Positions 33,183 through 44,189 are shown, counted from the stretch's first letter. The stretch: DNA of 64,000 nucleotides from Cepaea nemoralis (GCA_014155875.1 JACEFZ010028126.1:1-64000); one strand, 5' to 3'. Numbers and translations: made by a program. Notes: generated by a model from the letters alone, not told the origin.

Positions 33183-33804
33183 ATTCTCTGAAAAACTGAG
33201 TTTTGTTTCTTGCATCCAATGTAGTTGTATTCATGTGATTTGAGCCCTGAAAGTGCTTGCGTATATCAGTGTTGCTGAGATTGAAACTTTTCTCCCAAAC
33301 CTTCAAAGGAAGAAATCTTGGAGACTATATGTTAACAATTGCTAGTTAAAGACACACTAGCAGATGAAACAACATACTGATGGATGCTTAACCTGAAGTA
33401 CTATATTGCTATGATAGAATCGCGGTGACAGAATCAAGCTGAAAGATAAAAACAGACACATACCATGGAATCAAGAGATGAGGAAAAGACGTCTGTGCTG
33501 AATTTGACACAAATAGCGGTGACAGGGGCGTCTGTCAGGCCTTCTGCGAGGAAAGCACTCAGCTACAAAGGACCACGACGAGGATTAAAACGGGCTATGA
33601 AGCAGCTCAGTCGTAAACAAGGCTACGAAAGTAAATTGACCGAGGTAGAAATCTCATTTTCTTCGGAAGTGTAACGGGCGGATGAAATTGACAACAGAAA
33701 AGGAACACACAAAAGCCAAAAACCACACATTGACGAAATTAAAGACAAGAGAAGTATTTTGGGAAAAACGTGGCAGGACATCAAGAAATAGCGATGGACA
33801 AGAG
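33183..33804. other. Spacer with an unassigned 69-codon frame
   Basis: A plus frame at 33465-33674 begins 'MESRDEEKTSVLNL' and is basic in its second half ('RRGLKRAMKQLSRKQGY'). I recognise no family. Base composition resembles the flanks and no supporting features are seen; it may be part of a degraded element. Confidence 0.3.
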
Positions 33805-34045
33805 AGTTTGAATGCGTTGGGTGAGGAACTTTGCCCATTTTAGGGTAAAATGTGAGGGTTTGAATGCGTTGGGTGAGGAACTTTGCCCATTTTTGGGGTG
33901 AAATGCGAGGGTTTGAATGCCTTGGGTTAAGGAACTATGCCCATTTTTGGGGTTAAATGTGAGGGTTTGAATGCGTTGGGTGAGGAACTTTGCCCATTTT
34001 TGGGGTAAAATGTGAGGGTTTGGATGCGTTGTTTGAGGAACTTTT
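33805..34045. repeat. 53-bp tandem repeat, ~4.5 copies
   Basis: Unit 'ggtttgaatgcgttgggtga' + 'ggaactttgcccatttttgg' + about 13 further bases. The last unit is degenerate. Confidence 0.93.
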
Positions 34046-34269
34046 TTCCACTTGTGGACAAAATGTATAAGGAAAAAAACAAAACAAATAAGGTATAGTA
34101 AACAATTCTGGCCTACGGTTTCTTAATTGACATCCCAGTTATAAACCAACATGGTAGAACAGGATATGAAAGTAACATAAAACGCAACAGATCCAACATT
34201 TAATACGTTCTACACCTAATATTGCTTACATTGTGTTCTAATTTATATCTTTTATTTGTATAATTGCTA

Positions 34270-35970
34270 TTCAAATCAATGTTTTCCAGTCGTGAATTTG
34301 AATAACGAAGACACAAACAATAGATTTGCACGATTTATTGACAGGCATATTTCGCTGCATCTCGTCAGGTACATACTGCAGAATTCACACAACATAATGT
34401 AAATTAACTAGATAAATCCTTCAAGCTGAAATATACACATGTTCGCACAGTAATGTCAATTGTCTACCACGGTAATTTTAAGCCGACTAACATGTCTTTC
34501 TGTTTGCACAAATCTGGCTTGCGTTGATTGACCATTATTGCTTCTGCAAACTTTAACAAGCGAGTATTTTGTGTGTTAAACAACATGCGAAAGGCAATGT
34601 CTCTGACAATCACATGGCCGCTTTCGAGAATGTGCCTAGCAATTGAAGACGCGGGAAGCTTCCGGTGTGTCGGTCCCACTAGACTCGCATCGCCTGTCTG
34701 TCGTATCTTGTCGACCCATTGAGGTATGTGTTATGACTCTCTTTTGTTCAGCTACCGCTCTGTTCTGCCGATATAGGAAGCCTGGCACCTACATGCGAAT
34801 TGCTAAATACAATTGTTTTTGGCCTACAGAGAAACCCGCTCTTTTACTGCTGGTGTGGGAATCGGTGTGGTTCTATACCTAATGACTGGAGTTGCAGCAC
34901 AGAATGTTCGGCCTACTGCTGAAGTGAGCCGGTCTTGTAGGCGTTGCATTACGTCACCCTCTCGAAAGGTTAGCTGGATAAATACCTGGAGTTTAGGGAC
35001 TGTAGTTTCGTCTGGTTTTGGTTTGGACTGTTGGCAGTGGCGCTTTATAAATCCTGTGGAGTACCCATTCAGGTTTAAGACATTCTTCATAGTTTCAAAT
35101 TCCTCTGTTAGTGTGCCCTGAGTGCATTTCTGTCTAGCACGGTCAAAGAAGGTCCGTACTAAGCCCCGTTTGCACTGAACATGTGTGAAGCTCTGAAAAT
35201 TTAGGTATTGGCAAGTCCATGTTTCTTTGCGTTACACCGATCTTTGAATTGTGCCGTCTACTCTACGTCTCATTAGAATATCTAGGAACGGAAACGCTTC
35301 GTTGTGTTCATGTTCCATAGATAGAGAGATGTTTTTATGCGCCATCTTCATTATGGCCTGGAACGATGTTGCTTGAAGCTCGTCTGTGGTGATAATTAGT
35401 ATATCGTCCACATAACGACGGTAGAAGACCAAGTTATTAATGTCTGAGGATCTATTTTCTTCTAAATGTGCCATGAAGATGTCCGCTAGAATAGGACCGA
35501 GAGACTCCCCATGGCCACTCCTTGAATTTGGCGGTATGACTTTGTTAGAAAATTGAATTGTATGTTGGCGATACATGGTAGTAGTAGCCTCTCCAGAATA
35601 GATGTTGGTATACCTAGTTTTAGTTGTTTGTCTTTAATGCGTTCACTTATTATTTTCACTGTCTCATCTAATGGAACTTTGGTGAATAGGGAGGCTATAT
35701 CCATGGATGCCACGTGTTTATTATTTATGTCCATAGTGTCCAATAATTCCACCAGTTCGAATGTATCTCTGATTATTTTTGGTTACTGCCTTTAAAGTGT
35801 CAGCTAGCCATCTCGCCATTCGGTGTTGTGCAGAGTTAACCATGGACAGGATCGGTCGTAGTGGGATGCCGGGCTCGTGTAGTTTGGGTAAACCGTACAT
35901 CTGAGGAGTTTGGGAGTCACGTGGTGTGAGCGTTTTTGCAGTGGCCTCACTGATGAGTCCCGCATTCACA
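34270..35970 (-). mobile_element. Penelope-like retroelement, 5'-truncated and frameshifted
   Basis: Minus-strand pieces appear in Penelope order. 35969-35721 reads 'PQMYGLPKLHEPGIPLRPIL' (RT motif with the Penelope YGLPK signature); 35752-35486 reads 'SMDIASLFTKVPLDE' (first catalytic Asp) and 'GVAMGS'; 35576-35232 reads 'FYRRYVDDILI' (YVDD active site) and 'FPFLDILMRR'; 35090-34824 is the linker; about 34830-34700 has 'YIGRTER.LNKR' of a GIY-YIG endonuclease, interrupted by stops; 34679-34464 is the C-terminus. A frameshift lies near 35540. The 3' untranslated region (34270-34460) carries the hammerhead-like motif. Two 3'-end relatives are at 37830 and 48365. Identification is confident; activity is excluded. 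Confidence 0.92.
34327..34373 (-). ncRNA. Hammerhead-ribozyme-like motif, PLE copy A
   Basis: On the minus strand, 47 nt: TGTAC (stem I, 34373-34369), CTGACGA core (34368-34362), an 8-nt short stem II region, GAAA core (34353-34350), a short stem III region, then ATC (34334-34332, NUH cleavage triplet) and GTGCA (34331-34327), which pairs with TGTAC. Stem II and stem III are weak, which is the main doubt. Penelope-like elements are known to carry small hammerhead variants. Confidence 0.55.
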
Positions 35971-36340
35971 AGTGACTGGAGGGGGGAGGAGAAGGAAGAA
36001 GAAGAGGAGGAGGATTATAATGCATATGCCTGTAGATAACTGTAGCGAAAAGGTCCACCTATTTGAGAAATTTGCAACAATTTTACATATATAGCAATGC
36101 TATTAAAAGTTATGTCTTCTCGCTATATATAAATTATTAATGTAAATTAAAATATTGAATAATATTAAGTAAATAACTGTTTGTACACTAACAAACTATG
36201 ACAGTTGGCAGCACCGTAATGAGAAGAAGACGTGTAGAAAATTTCATCTCAATCGGATGGACCATTCGCGAACGCATAAATAACATACATACATACTTAC
36301 AGACAAAAGTACATCGCATTTTATATATATATTATTTGTA
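35971..36340. other. Purine-rich stretch and LINE-like 3' end
   Basis: 35975-36015 is a GGA/GAA-rich stretch. 36225-36300 ('catctcaatcggatggacca', 'cgcgaacgcataaataaca' then a (CATA)n run) resembles the 3' untranslated end and simple tail of a LINE, but there is no second copy in this window to confirm it. Confidence 0.4.
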
Positions 36341-37380
36341 TTCAATTTCGTATGTGTAATTTGGCACGCCAGTAAGAACATATGTAAAATAACCTCCACA
36401 CTGGAATATGTGTAATTTGCCAGACAAACACCGCTGGCTCATGCTTGTAACATAATCTATTACCTCCTACCCACATATCTGTACCTGTCAAACCCAGCAG
36501 TGTAAGGTGGTAATATGAATGCACCGAATTGATCTTGCTGCTGTGGAATTCTAGCCGTTACAACTGTTGTTTTCTCCCCAGCAAGGAATCACAGGGGCAA
36601 TACTACAACAGACTAACCCTGACATTATATGATCTTGTGAGTTTTGTCGTGTTTCTCCTTATCACCCCCCCCCCCCAACCACACCCCCCCCCACCCCCCA
36701 GATTAGCATTCGTGGCTTCTGCCCTCCTGTCGCATGACAGTTTTCATTTGTGTCGGTAATTAAAATTGATTTTTTATTTGAGCACACAGACACAGACGTT
36801 AGCGTCTGCCAGGAGTATCGTCCTTAACCTTCAAGGAATCCTTGCTAGTTCCGTGTGAGAAGTTTATTCTCCTTTAGTCTGAGCTGACCGAGGTTAGGCT
36901 GTCTTTGCTAGGCTCAAGTTTAATGATGCTCTCATTTCTACAGATGCCATATTTCTCTGCTGTCGTAGAAACTGAAGGAAGCGGCAACAATTCCAATTCA
37001 ACATAGCTGGTGATTACATATAACTTTCGTCAGTACAACCCATATCAACTCTAAGGTCGATGCTGTAAATACTTTAAAATAGGGATCCTTTTATATTATA
37101 TAGGTTATTTCTTTTATAGAAGTGACTGACTGACCAGTAGGTACAATTGTTTTACAGTGAGATATAGCTTTACATATCTCAACATGGCGACTATATAGTA
37201 TTGTCTTTTGTTCTTCGTTGATACGTATGTTGGACAATATTGCGAATCATGGACACTAAGTAAACAGCAAGGAAATCCCCAACAGCCGTGGCGTTCTAGT
37301 TTTAAAGAAGAATGCTCAAAATTGCTCGGGCAGCCAAAATGAGCCATCTAAACGTTCTGAGTAAGGCTAAAACACAAGAC
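36341..37380. other. Spacer with poly-C, no gene seen
   Basis: A 60-codon minus frame at 36342-36524 shows no recognised domain. C-runs lie at 36665-36702. 37100-37380 is unassigned. Confidence 0.45.
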
Positions 37381-37384
37381 AACT

Positions 37385-37750
37385 TAACGCAAATATCGGA
37401 AACAGGCAGTCATCGTATTTTGGCCACATTATGAGAAGACAAAAACTAGAGCATATTGTGACAACTGATTTGTGGAAACAGAGATAGAGGAAGACAACGA
37501 AACAAAATACCTGACGGTCGTGTGGCATGGCATGGAGGATAGTCAGCACACGAATAGACACACGCTTTTGGAGATCGCAAGATGTCGAGAAGCATGCTCG
37601 CCCACGCCATTCGACAGGACACTTGATTATGTTGGACAGCGAGTAGTGAAGTAGTGAAGAAACTGGAGGCGATGGAGACGCGGATTTTGAGAATATTGTG
37701 GACAGAGAAGAAAACCAACATTCTTGTGTTGATGACTGCAAGTGTTGCTG
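37385..37750 (+). mobile_element. Two LINE-A tail pieces in scrambled order
   Basis: 37400-37545 reads 'RRNRQSSYFGHIMRRQKLEH' and 'WHGMED', the extreme C-terminus. 37645-37720 reads 'KKLEAMETRILRILWTEKKT', which belongs upstream of it in LINE-A. So a second 5'-ward fragment follows the first: two truncated insertions or a rearrangement. Confidence 0.65.
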
Positions 37751-37829
37751 AATCATTTATCAAAATCAGAAGCTAGCCACTACGTTATAGCCACTTGCTG
37801 CCTAATAATTGGCACATTGAAATGGTAAT

Positions 37830-38240
37830 TTGACGAAGCCTACACATCGTAGATCTCCTACGTCATCGATTGGGCGGCACATTTTGGAAACCAGTCACGT
37901 GATTGATAGGGGCAATGCCTTTTGTGCGATGTTTAACACACACAATGTTCACTTGTTTAAGCTTGCAGAGATAATCACCATTTATTTACACAAACCAGCT
38001 TTATGCAAACAATATGTCATGACAATCGGCTTAAAATTAACGTTGTAGACAATTCAAATTACTGTATAAATATATGTGTTGTATGTTTCAGCTTGAGGGA
38101 TTTCTCTTATTGCTTTTGTTTATGTTTTGTTAGTTCTGCAGTATGTACCTGACGATATGCAGCGAAATACGCCAGGCAATAAAGCGTGCAATCTATTGTT
38201 TGTGTCTTCGGTTTTCAAATTCAGTACGGGAAAACATTGT
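37830..38240 (+). mobile_element. Penelope-like element 3' end
   Basis: Plus frame 37830-38048 reads 'MTKPTHRRSPTSSIGRHILE' through 'KQYVMTIGLKLTL', matching the C-terminus of the PLE at 34270-35970, then a matching 3' untranslated region ('tttcagcttgagggatt', 'ctgcagtatgtacctgacga', 'caatctattgtttgtgtctt'). 5'-truncated before the GIY-YIG core. Confidence 0.85.
38144..38190 (+). ncRNA. Hammerhead-ribozyme-like motif, PLE copy B
   Basis: TGTAC / CTGACGA (38149-38155) / GAAA (38164-38167) / GTGCA (38186-38190), the same 47-nt layout as copies A and C. The base expected to be U of the cleavage triplet is G here (AAAGC before GTGCA), so this copy is probably inactive. Confidence 0.45.
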
Positions 38241-39255
38241 TTTGAACATTTAAATAAATTATTCTGTCATTTAAGTCTCTGCAATCGTTTACTCTGCAAT
38301 CGTTTACTCTCCACCAATTACCACAGTGGGAGTTCCCATCTTGTTATTCCGTTGCTTTCTATATGTATCCGTTATCATTGGAAACAATCCACGGACGTAT
38401 CGGCACTGATACAATAAAACAAGTATAAATCAGAGACCACACTAGACAACAGGCATTTTATAGCTCTGGGACACCGAGATTTGAACCTATTATATTAAAA
38501 CGACATTTCGTTGAAGCAGCATGTTATTATTTATATACAGCGCCGTTTGACGCCTTCATCTGAATAACCCGTACTATGTTATATGTATATATTAACCAGA
38601 GTTTCGTATACCATTACCCAGAGTTTGTGAAGCCGCCAGCACTTCATGACCCTACGACAGTATCTTCTGGGGATTAGCTTTACCTTTACATGGGATTACG
38701 GGGTTGATGGTGCCACATTACAAAACGGAAGTCTTGTTTTCTGTTCAGTCATTGGAAGGAAAGCAGCAAGTACTCATAGAAGGCGTACGAAAGAAGCAAA
38801 TATAAATGTATCATTCGTCGCTTTGGTTTTCGCATGTGTGCCTCGTTACATGCTGTATTAATTTAATTCCTTATATCCCACAGATTAATAGTCCGTGCGA
38901 TTTTATCCGTTTCAATTGACGTGAGAAAAAGAGTTCTCAAGAGCTATATTGATACATTTCTGATGTGTGGAAGAGAATCATGGCCATTTAGCAGACATGT
39001 GATGAATTATGTTCTTCTTCTTCTTCTTTCGTTCGCCTGAACTATGTTTATAACTGCAATGTTGTCTCTTGTATGAATCTAACAGTCTTTTTAGTTCATT
39101 CAACGGTCCATAGAGTTTATCTTCCACTGTTGTCTCTCTAGGCCAGAAGGTTCGATGAATTATGTGAAAGCTGAGGAGATGTTGTTTTATTGAAGAATGA
39201 TGACAGCGACATCGACAGATAGAAAGAGCAATGACGATATCTTGAAATAAGTGAA
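38241..39255. other. Spacer, no gene seen
   Basis: A doublet 'ctgcaatcgtttactctgca' at 38279-38312 and a short CTT run at 39013-39028; otherwise unassigned, AT-rich. Confidence 0.45.
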
Positions 39256-39257
39256 CT

Positions 39258-39370
39258 CACAAAGAGGACTGGTTATTTTCATCAGAAGAGGACTGGTTAT
39301 TTTCATCAGAAGAGGACTGGTTTTCATCAGAAGAAGACTGGTTATTTTCATCAGAAGAGGACAGTTAACA
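39258..39370. repeat. 24-bp tandem repeat inside a LINE tail, 5 copies
   Basis: Unit 'agaggactggttattttcat' + 'cagа'-type end; starts at 39263, 39287, 39311, 39332, 39356, giving spacings of 24, 24, 21, 24. The plus frame reads 'RRGLVIFI', equivalent to the 'IRRRQSQF' segment that precedes GHVM in LINE tails, and leads directly into 'RRGQLTFFGHVIM'. Confidence 0.85.
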
Positions 39371-39670
39371 TTCTTTGGCCATGTTATTATGGGAACACTG
39401 GAGTATGTCGTCACAACGCTGGCACAGGAACGGAGCAATTATTGAGTGACCCGTTGCCGTTAAGTTGGAACTCGACTAACAGGACAGTTGGGGGGGGGGG
39501 GGAGAAGCAGGAGGACACCAAGACAGATGCGGGACAGTTTGATATTGTGGCATGGAGGAACATCAGTAGCAGATATGATTGGCAGCCCAAGAGACAGGAG
39601 GCATTATCACTAACGGCACATGGCATGAGAGAGTTCAAAACCATTAAGCAGAGGCAGCCACGTTAGGGCT
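39371..39670 (+). mobile_element. LINE tail (LINE-B type 3' end) and adjoining frame
   Basis: 'QLTFFGHVIMGTLEYVVTT' at 39363-39420 is the LINE C-terminal GHVM..VTT block; 39420-39480 matches the 3' end at 4845-4910. After a G-run (39489-39502), a frame reads 'DAGQFDIVAWRNIS', possibly another LINE tail piece. Confidence 0.6.
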
Positions 39671-39854
39671 CCCACGTTAGGCGTGCGCTATATATGGTAT
39701 AGAAGTGTATACCTAGGTTTTTACAACAGCTGATGACCACTGGCGTGCATCAACACATGCCAATGTACGAAAGGGAAAATTGCCCTGGCGCTGCTAAATC
39801 GATAACGCCAATACAGGTTGCTTTTCCTCCCAATACATCATAAGTAACTAATGC

Positions 39855-39990
39855 ACTTGACTCGCCCGTGTCTTACCGGGACCTGTAAGGGAAACTAAGA
39901 GTAGCACACCTGTAACCTACAACGCGCGCCTAAGAGGCGGCCAAGGAGGGTTGGCATGAGACTGGCAACCTCATCCCCTAGAAAGCTTTA
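39855..39990 (+). repeat. LINE-B upstream block
   Basis: Shares blocks with 4325-4430 (see that entry), including 'taagaggcg'. No frame is maintained. Confidence 0.5.
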
Positions 39991-40134
39991 AATGCAAAAT
40001 GCAACCAATCATGAACACGCCCGTACAGGCTCGCCGTGTTGGAGAGCCTACGCTCTATTGATAGCTGAAAGGTGGAAAAGTAAAATATACTCGACTGGCC
40101 AGTTCACTGATTCAGTGCAGAAGGATTAGTAGTA

Positions 40135-40440
40135 GTAGGCCTCTTTCAATCCTGTAGGACTATAGAGTTGTGCTGCTGGGAAGGCACCTGACAGCACTGC
40201 TGGTGACAGTGTAGTCCAATGCGAGAGTGACAATCTCTGCCACACTTTCCGCATCTGTAAAACGAGACAGGTCCTGCAAGTGATTGCATTTTACGCTTGT
40301 GCCTCTATCCTCAGTTTGTTGGATCAGATTGCGCTCAAAGAGCACCAGTCCGTTTCGTACATCTCTTCTCCAGGAACATCTGTCTGCTGCAACTTTTCCC
40401 GGATGTTTATATATCGTCAAATGTGACACCCCAACCAACA
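40135..40440 (-). mobile_element. LINE C-terminal tail with terminal zinc finger (LINE-D)
   Basis: Minus-strand frames give 'GKVAADRCSWRRDVRNGLVL' then 'FERNLIQQTED' and, in the shifted frame, 'CGKCGRDCHSRIGLHCHQ' followed by 'QQHNSIVLQD' (about 40240-40145). The C..C....H...H spacing is the C-terminal zinc finger found at the end of a class of animal LINE ORF2 proteins (xxCGRDCRSRIGLxSHxR type). Only the tail remains and a frameshift separates the two blocks. Confidence 0.75.
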
Positions 40441-40444
40441 CCCC

Positions 40445-40665
40445 CCCCCCCCCTTTCCTCCCTATTTGGACAGAAGGACGATGTATGGCCATACGAGGGT
40501 TATTGTGTTATTTCTTTCGTTTCGTGGTGTCTTCCGCAATTTTAATGCTTAGTGAACGGAAATGTACATTATAATACTTGTTCATTTGATTGTGCTCCAT
40601 GTTTGGCCCAAACTTGTTTATTTGTGGCACAGAATCAGTCACAGAGTATTCTAGTGGTGTTTTTA
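40445..40665 (+). repeat. Interspersed repeat R1, copy 2
   Basis: Colinear with 660-840 and 60115-60310, preceded by a run of about 14 C. Confidence 0.7.
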
Positions 40666-41164
40666 TCAATGTATGATGTGTCTGAATGAAATAGCGACCC
40701 CCGTCCTAGTTGGCACTTTTTGCAAGCTAACAAGGTGCCATGACCCAACTCGTGTCTCGTGGCAGATTAAAATATAGTCACTCCTAAGTATGTGACAGAC
40801 GTGGATCTTGGGCCACGAGGCGCACGCCGAGAGCCACAGCTTGTCTGTGGGAACAATGACGCATTGTGTTTATAACTTCATTGAAAAGAATGCGGGAGAG
40901 ATACTGCTGCCGCGTGTGAGATGTTAGCCATTCTTATATCAAGTGTCCAGATATAATGTGACGTGACCCGTTCCATTTCTCGTAGCCATTCCTTCCCAGA
41001 AATCTGAGCATTTTCCGAGATTGTGTTAAGGACTGAAGACAATGCGTTTTAAAATATGGCTAGTAATGGAGGATTTTTGAATTTAAATGTTACAGGAAAG
41101 TTCTTTAAATATCATGGATCAAGAAGAAGAAGAGTATTGACATTCTACAGTATCTGATTATCAG
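40666..41164. other. Spacer, no gene seen
   Basis: No recognised gene or repeat. Confidence 0.4.
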
Positions 41165-41262
41165 AGAATACTGGCTCATAAATAGATTCTTGTCTGGGAA
41201 ACTGAAATACTATGGTCATATTAAATGTCACATTGGTTTGGACGAACAGTGGCGGAAGGCCT
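41165..41262 (+). mobile_element. LINE-C tail fragment
   Basis: Plus strand reads 'LSGKLKYYGHIKCHIG', comparable to 'RPLKYFGHLKCHESS' in the minus-strand copy at 59290-59590, then 'RGRRERRWTRHIEDTLG' (41270-41325), the RGRP..RW..D box of LINE tails. The following array is an expansion of this box. Confidence 0.7.
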
Positions 41263-41995
41263 GGTTCTAGGGGACAGAAGCAGGGGTCGACGAGAGCGTA
41301 GATGGACACGGCACATTGAAGACACCTTAGGCCTTGGAATGTTTGAGGCAGGGGTCGACGAGAGCGTAGATACACGGCACATTGAAGACACCTTAGGCCT
41401 TGAAATGTTTGAGGCAGGGGTCGACGAGAGCGTAGATACACGGCACATTGAAGACACCTTAGGCCTTGACATGTTTGAGGCAGGGGTCGACGAGAGCGTA
41501 GATACACGGCACATTGAAGACACCTTAGGCCTTGAAATGTTTGAGGCAGGGGTCGATGAGAGCGTAGATACACGGCACATTGAAGACACCTTAGGCCTTG
41601 ACATGTTTGAGGCAGAGGTCGACTAGAGCGTAGATACACGGCACATTGAAGACACCTTAGGCCTTGACATGTTTGAGGCAGGGGTCGACGAGAGCGTAGA
41701 TACACGGCACATTGAAGACACCTTAGGCCTTGGAATGTTTGAGGCAGGGGTCGACGAGAGCGTAGATACACGGCACATTGAAGACACCTTAGGCCTTGAC
41801 ATGTTTGAGGCAGGGGTCGACGAGAGCGTAGATACACGGCACATTGAAGACACCTTAGGCCTTGACATGTTTGAGGCAGGGGTCGACGAGAGCGTAGATA
41901 CACGGCACATTGAAGACACCTTAGGCCTTGGAATGTTTGAGGCAGGGGTCGACGAGAGCGTAGATGGACATGGCACATTGAAGACACCCTAGGCC
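41262..41995. repeat. 66-bp tandem repeat derived from a LINE tail, 11 copies
   Basis: Unit 'cttaggccttgaaatgtttg' + 'aggcaggggtcgacgagagc' + 'gtagatacacggcacattga' + 'agacac'. The plus frame reads 22-residue units around 'MFEAGVDESVDTRHIEDTLG'; other frames are also open, giving a 338-codon minus-strand frame (41145-42161). The two outer units keep 'gtagatggacacggcacatt' while inner units share a 3-bp shorter 'gtagatacacggcaca', showing that the array grew from inside. One unit has a stop (41624). Confidence 0.96.
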
Positions 41996-42059
41996 TTGAA
42001 ATGTATGAGGCAGTGGAACTAACACGGGATTGAGAATCTTTCCAGCGACCATGATAAGA

Positions 42060-42235
42060 GCGATGTTTTGTAAAGCACTTGCTACAAGATGATGATCGTG
42101 GAGGAAGAGGAGGGGGGCGATCTCGGAGGAGGTAGAGGAGTGTGAGGAGGAGTATGATCATGAAGGTGGAGGAGGGTGATCATGGAGGCGGATGATGATC
42201 AAGGAAGAGGAGGAGGAGTATGAGGATGCAGCTGA
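42060..42235. repeat. GGA/GAT-rich low-complexity stretch
   Basis: Purine-rich sequence with repeated 'gatcatggagg', 'gaggaggag' and 'gatgatgatc' motifs. Confidence 0.7.
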
Positions 42236-42409
42236 TAGACAGACATGGCGGTAGACGTTTCAATCAAGTGTATCTATTTGAAAGATTGTTCTAGAACAGT
42301 GGGATAGATGAACCTTCTGTATACACATTTTTCTACCATTAAATTTATTTGACTGGAATGCAACCAATCGCTGCATCTTTAGCTCTTTCAGCCCTGAACA
42401 GCTGTTTTA

Positions 42410-42765
42410 TTCGTGAACTTTCTTCAAGCTGCTATGTCTGAGAAACATCAAATCATAGTTGGTATGTGGTTTCTGAGAAACATGCATGAACTACCATGGA
42501 CTTACAGAGAAAGTTCTCCAAAAAAAACAAAGGAAACCCGTAAATTGATTACGGAAATAAGACGTAGACAGTCCAGTGGCACTTCATGCTGAGAAACAAA
42601 CCTGGAAACGTAGAGACAACCGGCAAACTTAGTGGGGAAAGAGCAAGGGGAATGCAAAGAAATAAATACCTGGACGGTTTGGCCATATGCATAATACGGG
42701 ACAAGATACCGGCCAGATCCCGGACTGTGGGCATGGTATGAGGTGGCGAGCCACTAAGAGATAAG
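42410..42765 (+). mobile_element. LINE-A tail, diverged
   Basis: Ordered LINE-A C-terminal blocks: 'VWFLRNMHELPWTYRES', 'TRKLITEIRRRQS', 'NLETxRQPANL'-like region, 'NKYLDGLA', and the terminal 'DCGHGMR'. Several indels. Confidence 0.7.
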
Positions 42766-43630
42766 AAATGTATCTAGTGCATGCAGTAACCAGTGAGCAT
42801 TTGGTAGCCTCTATGATGTGTGTCCACCTTGTAGAGAGAGGGGGACTTGCGTGTTCCTACCACCCTCAAGAGTTATGTCTACAGGAGCGCAGGTGTGGTA
42901 GGTTCTCCCACGTGAGACAGGTCAAGAGATAAGAACCAGACGAAGAGGTAGACTGGGGAAAGTCAAAGGCTGGGGAATGTCCTGGGAAAAGCAAACCTGA
43001 AAAAGAAATGTCGAAATGCGATGTATTGATCCGCAGTCTTAACGGGACAGTACAATCCAATTCACCAAATAAAAATAAACGTATAGTACACTGCCTGGTG
43101 TGGACAAAAGCAAGTGAAAAACTAAATCCTTGTTAGAAACATAGCCGTTTTTGGATGACATTCCTGCTTCCTGTCTAACCCAATTTCAGGGACTTACTTT
43201 TCTTCTTTCCCGCAGTCAAGAATTAACAGTCGACTTTATGGCGAATTGTCCTTCCTGCAATTCTGTTTAATATATGGCGACTGCTGGTGATAGTCGCCAT
43301 TGATTTTGTTACAAACAGTTCACTGTGATTACTCAGGATCGTCCAAATATCGATTTAGCGTCTGTTCGTGAGAACCTCTGAGGGAGAATTCGGCTCACAC
43401 ACTATATTGGCTGACTGTTTTATTGCATGTCTCTTGTCTTTTAGCCCTGCTGGCTGTGATTTCGCCTGTTTTGCTCGTGTTCTTATAAAGTCATTTGTCT
43501 TGACGAATGTTCGCTGATTCTTTTAGCATAACGGGCTCTTGTTTTGGGGATTAAATATTTGTTAACATTGAACGGATTGCAGTAAGATTTCGTAATGCAA
43601 GCTGGCTTAACAAATAGAGTAGACTGTGAA
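42766..43630. other. Spacer, no gene seen
   Basis: Unassigned. Frames are under 70 codons except those extending over the adjacent microsatellite. Confidence 0.45.
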
Positions 43631-43631
43631 C

Positions 43632-43702
43632 TCGCGCGCGCGCGCGTGCGTGCATGCGTGTGTGTGTTTGTGTGTGTGTGTGTGTGCGCGCGCACACACA
43701 TA
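43632..43702. repeat. (CG)n(TG)n(CG)n(CA)n alternating purine-pyrimidine tract
   Basis: About 70 bp of near-perfect alternating purine/pyrimidine, with CG-rich ends on both sides of a TG core and a CA end complementary to it. Confidence 0.9.
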
Positions 43703-44189
43703 CGAAGTATCTTCGCTGGTTGGCTAACTGCAGAATACACGACTCTTTCCGTTCATTTTAACACTTGTTTTGTCGAAAAATGTCGAAGGCAAGCAAGCAA
43801 GAGGAAAGCAATGAAACACGCTAGGGGATAACTGACAGAATGGCAGTGTGTCGGGGTGTACCGCCGTAGCAAGAGACGGATAGTGTTGGAGTTACATTGC
43901 GACAATTCTGTATTGTGAAGACACTTGTTTGATTGAGTTATCGACTAATTTGTTTTGTATTCCGTGTGTTGTTGATTGATGGAGATACTAAGCGTTTCGG
44001 TTGTATCTTCGTAATGTTCCCGCCGAAACTTAACTTCAGTTTGTTTTGTTAAATGTTAAAAACGTGACGCAGATTCTACAATGGATTACCGTGTAAACTT
44101 CCATCTGTTACATTACAGGATGAACTCTATAACGTATGATAACTTCATGCGGCTAATGCCGTGCTCAGGTTAACGTATGAAGGTATAAG
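43703..44189. other. Spacer, no gene seen
   Basis: Unassigned sequence. Confidence 0.4.

Noticed and set aside
36342..36524. 60-codon minus frame beginning MHSYYHLTLLGLTG, possibly an exon
   Set aside because: No family recognised, no second exon and no acceptor/donor pair that would make a plausible exon.
41145..42161. 338-codon minus-strand frame with Arg/Cys/Pro repeats
   Set aside because: Produced by the 66-bp array; several other frames on both strands are also open, and the ancestral coding strand is the plus strand (LINE tail).
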